Shown here piece after piece: positions 1 through 4,883 of a stretch of 13,889 bases of DNA (within the stretch, counting starts at the first letter, position 1; the number at the start of each line of letters is the position of its first letter). The notes beneath the pieces are model-generated. The model did not search any database, was not told the DNA's origin, and worked only from the letters and a program-made list of their open reading frames with translations. This DNA comes from Verrucomicrobiota bacterium (GTDB taxonomy: Bacteria > Verrucomicrobiota > Verrucomicrobiia > Chthoniobacterales > UBA10450). Both the position numbers and the translations under genes were made by a program. The stretch covers positions 1-13,889 of the forward strand of contig QHOD01000044.1 in NCBI GenBank assembly GCA_003218615.1. Reading direction: 5' to 3'.

Positions 1-799
1 CCTTGTTCTTGAGCTGACTCCGTCCGTCCTGACAACGAACGATCGTGTTCGTCGGAATGTGCAGGACTTGCACGGCGGAATCTGTCGTGTTTACACCTTG
101 CCCGCCGGGGCCGCCGGAGCGCGAAACTTCGATGCGTAAATCTTCAGGCTTCAATTCAAGATCGACATCTTCCGCTTCTGGCAACACCGCCACCGTGGCG
201 GTGGAGGTGTGAATGCGACCCTGCGCTTCTGTCGCCGGAACACGTTGCACGCGGTGAACGCCGCTTTCGTAACGCAGTTTTCGAAAAACCGATTCACCGG
301 AAACGCGAAAAATCACTTCTTTCAGTCCGCCAAGCTCAGATGGACTCGATTCCAGGTCCTCGGTTTTTAATCCGGCTGATTCCGCGTAACGATTGTACAT
401 CCGGTAGAGATCGGCGGCGAAAATCGCCGCTTCATTCCCACCCGTGCCGGCACGGATTTCCACGATCGCATCTCGATTCTCATTCTCGTCCGGCGGGAGC
501 AGGCTGATTTGGATCTCGCGCTCAAGGTCGGCCACCCGTTTTTCCAAATCGGGAATTTCATCGTCGGCCATGGCCGCAATCTCGACATCTCGCGAAGTGG
601 CGAGCTCGCGGTTGTCGTCCAACTGACGTCGCGCCGCCTCTAGCTCGTTCCAGCGTTCGAGCATGCCCTTGATGCTCGCATGTTCGCGCATGATTTCGCC
701 GGCGCGCTTGCGATTATCAAAGAGACGCGGATCAGCGACTTCGCGTTCGAGTTCTGCGAAGCGTTCCCGTTTACGTTCAATTAAATGATTGAAATCCAT
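1..799 (-). CDS. prfA: Peptide chain release factor 1 (partial, C-terminus beyond window)
   Basis: Class I release factor that recognises UAA and UAG in the ribosomal A site and triggers peptidyl-tRNA hydrolysis in the cytoplasm. Reading the minus strand from the ATG at 799-797 gives 266 residues beginning MDFNHLIERKRERFAELE; the window edge removes roughly the last 90 of the usual 355-360. The N-terminal coiled-coil region covers about residues 1-105. The stop-codon reading tripeptide P188-A189-T190 is the RF1 type (RF2 has SPF), and the catalytic GGQ is at residues 232-234 inside SGGPGGQGVNTTDSAVQ. No internal stop or frameshift is seen. It lies downstream of rpmE on the same strand, a common pairing, so the two are probably co-transcribed. 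No ordinary Shine-Dalgarno is visible, because a palindromic element (803-860) ends 3 nt before the start codon and occupies the leader. Assignment as RF1 is very secure. Confidence 0.97.
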   Translation of the reverse strand, partial: MDFNHLIERKRERFAELEREVADPRLFDNRKRAGEIMREHASIKGMLERWNELEAARRQLDDNRELATSRDVEIAAMADDEIPDLEKRVADLEREIQISLLPPDENENRDAIVEIRAGTGGNEAAIFAADLYRMYNRYAESAGLKTEDLESSPSELGGLKEVIFRVSGESVFRKLRYESGVHRVQRVPATEAQGRIHTSTATVAVLPEAEDVDLELKPEDLRIEVSRSGGPGGQGVNTTDSAVQVLHIPTNTIVRCQDGRSQLKNK

Positions 800-802
800 A
801 TG

Positions 803-860
803 TCTGTAGCCCCGAATGTTTTCGGGGGAAGAATGCGTTCGCCGCGGCGAATGCTACAGA
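803..860. repeat. Composite REP-like palindromic element between rpmE and prfA
   Basis: The element is bounded by an 8-bp perfect inverted repeat, TCTGTAGC (803-810) and GCTACAGA (853-860). Nested inside are two further palindromes. One is a 7-bp stem, CCCCGAA/TTCGGGG, with loop TGTT (810-827). The other is a perfect 14-bp palindrome, TTCGCCGCGGCGAA (838-851). The element fills nearly all of the 67 bp between the rpmE stop and the prfA start. A second region with similar CTGT...CTACAG ends lies inside the ligase gene (1455-1523), and the inner hairpin recurs at 3697-3714. Structure and recurrence suggest a dispersed short palindromic repeat. A role in mRNA processing or attenuation between the two genes is possible but not shown. 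Confidence 0.7.
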
Positions 861-866
861 AGAGAG

Positions 867-1091
867 CTAACCCTTCGAGGCCCGCGTGGCTTTGGTGCTG
901 CCGTAACGGCGGGTGAATTTTTCCACACGCCCGGCAGTATCGACGAACTTTTGTTCGCCGGTGAAAAATGGATGGCAAGCGGCACAAATACCGATCTTAA
1001 TATCCCGACGCGTCGAGCGGGTGTGATACACCGCGCCGCACGCGCACACGATATCGGTCTCGTAATACTCTGGATGAATGCCTGCTTTCAT
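867..1091 (-). CDS. rpmE: 50S ribosomal protein L31, zinc-binding type
   Basis: Component of the large ribosomal subunit, located near the central protuberance and bridging to the 30S head. From the ATG at 1091-1089 it reads 74 residues, MKAGIHPEYYETDIVCACG..., a normal L31 length. The four zinc ligands of the C+ form are present: Cys16 and Cys18 (VCACG), Cys36 and Cys39 (ICAACHPFFTG). The diagnostic HPFFTG and GRVEKF blocks follow. The open frame extends 40 codons further upstream to 1211, but that extension has no L31 similarity and overlaps the divergent ligase gene, so the internal Met was chosen. No strong Shine-Dalgarno is visible. prfA follows 67 bp downstream on the same strand. Because this copy has the zinc-binding cysteines, it would be the form expected under zinc-replete conditions. 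Confidence 0.96.
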   Translation of the reverse strand: MKAGIHPEYYETDIVCACGAVYHTRSTRRDIKIGICAACHPFFTGEQKFVDTAGRVEKFTRRYGSTKATRASKG

Positions 1092-1141
1092 CTTCAAAAA
1101 GGAACGCGGAATGTAGCCGCGCGGAGCTACTGGTGCAAGAG
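1092..1141. promoter_or_regulatory. Short divergent intergenic region with GTAGC/GCTAC inverted repeat
   Basis: Only about 50 bp separate the divergent rpmE and ligase start codons, so at least one promoter must lie here or inside a neighbouring coding sequence. The stretch contains the inverted repeat GTAGC (1113-1117) and GCTAC (1126-1130) around the palindromic core CCGCGCGG. These end sequences resemble those of the element at 803-860. I see no convincing -35/-10 pair on either strand. The repeat could be an operator or a small member of the palindromic family. Confidence 0.35.
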
Positions 1142-2575
1142 ATGAAATCGAATGACGCATTGCTTGCAGGCTGGAGGGAAACCGTCGGTCGCGCGAAAGA
1201 TTCACCCGCAATCTTCAACACGCGCGGCCAGGTCCTGCGAAAATTTTCCGACATCGAAGAACGCGCGCGCGATTTCGAGACCAAGGTCGACGTGTTCGGC
1301 GTCGGAAGCGTCATCGCGATCCAAATCGGAAACCACGAAGATTGGCCGTCGATTTTGATCGCTTGTCTGCGCAAGCGGCTGGTTGTTCTTCCCCTAGAGC
1401 AATCGATCAGCGATCAAGAGCGCGACGCAGCGCTGGAAGTCTGCCAGGCGAGATCTGTGGTGTCCGCTATCCCCAGCGGAAATTCCCCTGAGGTTTTGCC
1501 GCTGAGGACAGCGGCCTCTACAGCCAGATGGGGCGAAAATCCGCCGAATATCTTGAAACTCACTTCCGGCACGACGGCTGCGCCGCGCGCGATCCGATTT
1601 CGGAGCGAGCAGCTCCTCGCAGATTGCAATCAGATTTGCGACACGATGGGAATCAGCGATGTCGATCTGAATTTCGGTGTCATTCCAATTTCGCATTCTT
1701 ACGGATTCAGCAATTTACTCACCCCGTTGATCGCGCGCGGCGTGCCGATGGTGTTGAGCCGGGATCGGATGCCTCGCGCCGTGCTTGTCGATCTTGCCAC
1801 GACCAACGCAACGATTTTCCCCGGAATGCCGCTTTTCTATCAGGCGTTCTGCGAAATGGAGGACGTCCCAGCGCTGCCAAAACTCTGCCTCTGCATTTCC
1901 GCGGGTGCACCACTCGCCGTCACTGTTGCGCGACAGTTTCGGCAAAAATTCAAGATGCCCATCCATTCGTTCTACGGCGCGTCGGAATGCGGCGGGATTT
2001 GCTACGATCGCGATGGGACAAATGAGTTGGAAGGTTTTGTCGGTCCGCCGATGAAGGGCGTAGATCTGGAGATGATCAATCCGACAACCTCAGCCAGCCA
2101 GATTTTCGTGCGCAGCGACGCAGTAGGCGACGGCTATTTTCCCGAATCCGATGAAGCAAAACTTAGCGGTGGATGTTTCGTTCCTGACGATCTGTTGAGC
2201 AGAACCGCAAACGGATTTCGGATTGTTGGCCGGGTTTCAGATGTAATAAATGTCGCGGGGAAAAAGGTCAATCCGGAGGAAGTGGAAGCGCATTTGCTGC
2301 GCTGTAGCGGTGTGCGCCAGGCGGTTGTATTTGGGCGGGCGTCGGCCCTCCGCAATGAAGAAGTGGCGGCATGCGTGGTTGCATCACCGGGCTTGAGCGA
2401 GGCCGATCTTTTGGAATTTTGCCGCGGCAGGTTGAGCAGCTGGCAGGTGCCGAAGCGGATTTTTATTGTGGACTCGATTCCGGTGAATGAGCGCGGGAAA
2501 ATCAGCCGGCGAGAGCTTGCGCGTCGGTTCGCGACCGGGCGCGAGAGATCGCCGTTGCGATTATTGGGTTCTTGA
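1142..2575 (+). CDS. AMP-forming acyl-CoA ligase / AMP-dependent synthetase family protein
   Basis: Member of the ANL adenylating enzyme superfamily, which activates a carboxylic acid to an acyl-adenylate and usually transfers it to CoA or a carrier protein. From ATG 1142 it has 477 residues, somewhat short for the family. Conserved motifs appear in order: the P-loop TSGTTAAPRAI at about 141-151, the aromatic-rich stretch PISHSYGFSN, YGASE at 278-282, the hinge-region GRVSDVINVAGKKVNPEEVE with Asp367, and the C-terminal catalytic Lys453 in RGKISR. A GTG at 1133 would add three residues; neither start has a good ribosome binding site. The substrate cannot be told from sequence. A palindromic insert-like segment codes for residues of about 105-128, between the N-terminal subdomain and the P-loop (see 1455-1523). 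The DUF4388 gene follows after 48 bp. Confidence 0.9.
   Translation: MKSNDALLAGWRETVGRAKDSPAIFNTRGQVLRKFSDIEERARDFETKVDVFGVGSVIAIQIGNHEDWPSILIACLRKRLVVLPLEQSISDQERDAALEVCQARSVVSAIPSGNSPEVLPLRTAASTARWGENPPNILKLTSGTTAAPRAIRFRSEQLLADCNQICDTMGISDVDLNFGVIPISHSYGFSNLLTPLIARGVPMVLSRDRMPRAVLVDLATTNATIFPGMPLFYQAFCEMEDVPALPKLCLCISAGAPLAVTVARQFRQKFKMPIHSFYGASECGGICYDRDGTNELEGFVGPPMKGVDLEMINPTTSASQIFVRSDAVGDGYFPESDEAKLSGGCFVPDDLLSRTANGFRIVGRVSDVINVAGKKVNPEEVEAHLLRCSGVRQAVVFGRASALRNEEVAACVVASPGLSEADLLEFCRGRLSSWQVPKRIFIVDSIPVNERGKISRRELARRFATGRERSPLRLLGS
1455..1523. repeat. Palindromic element carried in frame inside the ligase gene
   Basis: Two small hairpins lie in tandem: TCCGCT (1463-1468) with AGCGGA (1475-1480), and GCCGCT (1498-1503) with AGCGGC (1510-1515). 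They are enclosed by an imperfect outer inverted repeat: CTGTGGTGTCCGCT (from 1455) matches the complement of AGCGGCCTCTACAG (to 1523) at 10 of 14 positions. The span is 69 bp, exactly 23 codons, and the ligase frame stays open through it. The encoded peptide, SAIPSGNSPEVLPLRTAAS, matches no ANL motif I know and sits just before the P-loop. The CTGT/ACAG ends recall the element at 803-860. Interpretation as a protein-coding palindromic repeat, analogous to the Rickettsia palindromic element, is an inference. Confidence 0.55.
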
Positions 2576-2591
2576 GTAAAGCCTTCACATG

Positions 2592-2611
2592 GGATTTGCT
2601 TAGCAAAATCC
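2592..2611 (+). promoter_or_regulatory. Hairpin just upstream of the DUF4388 gene ribosome binding site
   Basis: GGATTTGC (2592-2599) pairs with GCAAAATCC (2603-2611) around a TTA loop with one bulged A. It starts 16 nt after the ligase stop codon and ends 1 nt before the GGAGG (2613-2617). There is no T-run, so it is unlikely to be an intrinsic terminator. It could stabilise the downstream message or affect ribosome loading. Confidence 0.4.
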
Positions 2612-2623
2612 TGGAGGACTATT

Positions 2624-3691
2624 ATGCAGAAATCATTGGGCGAACCGGAACCAACAGAAGGTCGAGTCGAACCTTCTGATATTGAACAATTGGATCAATC
2701 CAGCGGCCGGTACGCTCCACAGGAAGAGAAAACTTCTTCCGAGGGAACCGGCGCGCCACCGGACGAGCCCGACCGACCGGCGGACACGGAAGCAAAAGGC
2801 GCCGCTCAATCCCAGGAATGGTGGAGCACGTCGCAACCAGCCGGCGAGTGGGCGCAACCCGCCGCGACTACCGCAGACGTGGATGTACCACAGGAATCCG
2901 CCACGGCGGACGTTTACTTTTGTGGCCAAAAGACCTTGCTTTCTTTGAGCCGCGCGCTGCAAGCGATCGCAAACGAGAAACTCACCGGCGTGCTGCGATC
3001 GTTCTGGGACCGGGAGCCAATCGAACTCCTGACGCAGAATGGCGAGATTGTTTTCGCCACGACCCGTGACCCTGACCTTTATTGTCAGGAGACGCCAGCC
3101 GTTCTCGCCAATGTCGATGCGGAAATTGTTGACAAGGCACGCGCTCAACAGAGTGAGACCGGGACCCCGTTTTTCCTTGCCCTCGCTCGGCAGCAATCGA
3201 TCCCGCGCCAACCCGCGATAGAGCTAGTCCAGCATTATGGGCAACGGCTTTTCTCCCAGCTTTGGAGCGTGCCGAGCGTGTGGATCATGTTTGAGAAGAA
3301 TGCCGAACTATTGAGTGACGCGAGCGACGTATCCGCGGAGCCTAACGTGGACGACTGGGCATTGGAGACTTTGCGTTTTGTTCAGAGTCTCGATCAGCAC
3401 GTAAACTTCAACCCAGCATCGATTCCGGCCTACACCAAAGATGGTTTCGAGCGGATTCAAAAACTGAAGCTGACCTCCGACGAGGCGCAATTCGCCTCGC
3501 AATTCAATGGCGTCCGATCCGTCCAGCAAATTGCGAAGAATCTGCGGCTCGATTTAAAATCGGCGCGCCTGACGCTCTTCCGGTTCCTCGCGCTTGAAAT
3601 TGTGGAATGCTGGCCCGCCAGCACGGCGGCCAAACCGGAGAAGAAAAGCGCGGCTCAGCGTCTGAAGGGATTGATCGGACGCGGCCGATAG
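2624..3691 (+). CDS. DUF4388 (PATAN-type) domain protein with disordered N-terminus
   Basis: Encodes 355 residues from ATG 2624, with a clear GGAGG ribosome binding site at 2613-2617 and 6-nt spacing. Residues 1-95 are low-complexity, rich in E, P, S, Q and A, and have no predicted fold. Residues of about 97-210 resemble DUF4388: LLSLSRALQAIANEKLTGVL, then the turn and strand IELLTQNGEIVFAT. This domain occurs in Gram-negative regulatory proteins, often in two-component and gliding/type IV pili contexts, and is thought to mediate protein interactions. The C-terminal third (about 240-345: DGFERIQKLKLTSDEAQFAS, then NGVRSVQQIAKNLRLD) looks like a helical winged-helix-type repeat also found C-terminal to DUF4388. 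There is no signal peptide or membrane segment, so it is probably cytoplasmic. The exact role is unknown. A ROK kinase gene follows 32 bp downstream. Confidence 0.75.
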   Translation: MQKSLGEPEPTEGRVEPSDIEQLDQSSGRYAPQEEKTSSEGTGAPPDEPDRPADTEAKGAAQSQEWWSTSQPAGEWAQPAATTADVDVPQESATADVYFCGQKTLLSLSRALQAIANEKLTGVLRSFWDREPIELLTQNGEIVFATTRDPDLYCQETPAVLANVDAEIVDKARAQQSETGTPFFLALARQQSIPRQPAIELVQHYGQRLFSQLWSVPSVWIMFEKNAELLSDASDVSAEPNVDDWALETLRFVQSLDQHVNFNPASIPAYTKDGFERIQKLKLTSDEAQFASQFNGVRSVQQIAKNLRLDLKSARLTLFRFLALEIVECWPASTAAKPEKKSAAQRLKGLIGRGR

Positions 3692-3696
3692 AACCA

Positions 3697-3714
3697 CCCC
3701 GAGAGTTTTCGGGG
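3697..3714 (+). repeat. CCCCGA...TCGGGG hairpin upstream of the ROK kinase start
   Basis: CCCCGA (3697-3702) pairs with TCGGGG (3709-3714), and the stem can extend outward past one mismatch through ACC and GGT. The 18-nt core is identical at 16 positions to 810-827 near prfA. It lies in the 32-bp gap between the DUF4388 stop and the kinase ATG, ending 9 nt before that ATG. No T-tract follows. It may be a repeat-family member or a leader structure; its GGGG arm is the only purine-rich stretch that could act as a ribosome binding site. Confidence 0.55.
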
Positions 3715-3723
3715 CGGTCGCTC

Positions 3724-4413
3724 ATGAAGAAAAGAGTTCTCGTCGTCGACGTCGGCGGCACATACATCAAACTGCTCATGTCGCGTTGCAATGAGCGTGA
3801 ATTTGGGTCCGGGCGGGGCATGAGACCGCAACAATTGATCGCGAAGCTTAAGGAGAACGTGCGGGGCTGGAAGTTCGACGTGGCCTCAATCGGTTTCCCT
3901 GCGCCGGTGCGGAAAGGACGCATCATGAAAGATCCGAAACATTTGGGCAAAGGATGGATCGGATTCAATTTCAACAGGGCCCTAGGCGCTCCGGTGCGCT
4001 TGATCAACGATGCAGCCATGCAAGCGCTCGGCAGTTACCGCGGCGGGCGCATGCTCTTTCTGGGACTTGGGACTGGGCTCGGCTCCGCGCTGGTGTGGGA
4101 CAAGACCTTGATGCCTCTCGAGCTCGGCGACCTGCCGTATCCCGATGGTAAAATCATCGAGGATTACCTCGGCATTCCAGGTGTGGCGCTTCTTGGAGAA
4201 AAGAAATGGAAACGCGAAGTGATTTATGCGGTCGTGCAATTAAAGAAATCTTTCATCGCCGATTACGTCGTACTCGGCGGCGGCCTGGTGCACCGTTTCG
4301 GTCGCCTGCCAAAGGGAATCAAGCACGGGCGAAATGAAAATGCACTTCTCGGCGGAATACGTCTGTGGGAAACCAAACGAAATTCGCGCGAACTGAAATG
4401 GCGCGTGCTTTGA
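3724..4413 (+). CDS. ROK-family kinase, polyphosphate glucokinase-like
   Basis: Sugar kinase of the ASKHA/ROK fold. Its closest resemblance is to polyphosphate glucokinases, which phosphorylate glucose using polyphosphate or ATP in the cytoplasm. From ATG 3724 it has 229 residues, slightly short for PPGK (about 235-270). The phosphate-1 motif VDVGGTYIK has Asp9 and GGT at 11-13. The sugar-site NDAAMQALG has Asn95 and the catalytic-base Asp96. Phosphate-2, FLGLGTGLGSALV, is at about 112-124, and DYVVLGGG at 180-187 with ENALLGGIRLW follows. The usual ELGHLPY reads ELGDLPY (residues 133-139), so the ROK ExGH His is Asp136. The open frame runs back to 3607, but that part overlaps the preceding gene and lacks similarity. 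The product specificity is inferred. Confidence 0.85.
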   Translation: MKKRVLVVDVGGTYIKLLMSRCNEREFGSGRGMRPQQLIAKLKENVRGWKFDVASIGFPAPVRKGRIMKDPKHLGKGWIGFNFNRALGAPVRLINDAAMQALGSYRGGRMLFLGLGTGLGSALVWDKTLMPLELGDLPYPDGKIIEDYLGIPGVALLGEKKWKREVIYAVVQLKKSFIADYVVLGGGLVHRFGRLPKGIKHGRNENALLGGIRLWETKRNSRELKWRVL

Positions 4414-4439
4414 CGGATGCGAAAGCGTTTTCGCGTCCG
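4414..4439 (+). repeat. 11-bp stem hairpin immediately after the kinase stop codon
   Basis: CGGATGCGAAA (4414-4424) pairs with TTTCGCGTCCG (4429-4439) around loop GCGT, with one T-G wobble. It starts directly after the TGA of the kinase gene and contains the ATG (4417) of the in-frame GNAT remnant. No T-run follows, so it is a poor intrinsic terminator. It may be a palindromic element marking the truncation point of the GNAT gene, or a 3' processing structure. Confidence 0.55.
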
Positions 4440-4808
4440 CTCTTGTCCGTGGCGGAGCTGGGTGTTGGACGACGGCAAACGGTTGCTCGGCCACGTTTGC
4501 GTGCAGTGCTTGAGAAAATCCCCAACCCGCTTAAGGACGAACCGGAACTACATGCTTATGTAACCAATTTTTATGTCGTCCCGGAAATGCGGGACAAGGG
4601 ACTCGGCAAAAGATTGTTGAACAAAGCGCTATCATGGTGCCGCTCTCGAGGCACCGACGCGGTGATTTTGTGGGCGAGTCCCGCAAGCAAATCACTTTAT
4701 CGCCGATGCGGTTTTGTAGCGCCTTCGGATATTTTCGAGCTGAAAGATGGCGCTACTCGACGGCGTTCCCGTCGACAGTTCAAGAGCGAAAACGGCCAGC
4801 TCCGCTGA
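4417..4808 (+). pseudogene. GNAT N-acetyltransferase, N-truncated and frameshifted
   Basis: The GNAT domain is split over two frames. From 4417 one frame gives WVLDDGKRLLGHVCVQCLRK, which fits the first GNAT strands. From about 4515 the other frame gives IPNPLKDEPELHAYVTNFYV and the acetyl-CoA motif VVPEMRDKGLGKRLLNKAL, then SKSLYRRCGF. One extra A in the AAAA at 4515-4518 would join them into ...CLRKIPNPLK..., a smooth domain. The first 50 or so residues normal for this family are missing, because the gene begins at the kinase stop. A single continuous frame (4365 or 4399 to 4808) exists, but its N-terminus lacks GNAT similarity. Either the gene is decaying, or the shift is a sequencing/assembly error, or ribosomes slip back on A-AAA. 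The C-terminal tail (KDGATRRRSRRQFKSENGQL) overlaps a palindrome at 4757-4775. If active, it would acetylate an unknown small molecule or protein. Confidence 0.7.
4757..4775 (+). repeat. Hairpin in the 3' end of the GNAT gene
   Basis: TCGACGG (4757-4763) and CCGTCGA (4769-4775) form a 7-bp perfect stem around CGTTC. It sits just past the codons for the last recognisable GNAT strand, so the following arginine-rich tail may be encoded by a palindromic element instead of ancestral coding sequence. Confidence 0.4.
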
Positions 4809-4883
4809 GGGCGTTCGGCAAAGAAGCTATGAACGCTGCGTTGCTTAAAGCATTATCCGCAATCATGTCACTGTGAGGATACC

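Noticed and set aside
803..1130. Possible CRISPR-like or tandem repeat array near rpmE
   Set aside because: The inverted repeats are not regularly spaced direct repeats and no spacer pattern or cas gene is present.
2301..2320. GCGC...GCGC inverted repeat with CTGTAGC inside the ligase gene
   Set aside because: The encoded residues (LRCSGVRQAVVFG) match the normal ANL C-terminal region, so no inserted element is needed to explain it.
2633..3211. 192-codon minus-strand frame opposite the DUF4388 gene
   Set aside because: No motif or ribosome binding site. The plus-strand gene has a strong GGAGG and a recognisable domain.
3607..3723. Upstream extension of the ROK kinase frame
   Set aside because: It overlaps the 3' end of the DUF4388 gene and shows no kinase similarity. 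The phosphate-1 motif starts right after ATG 3724.
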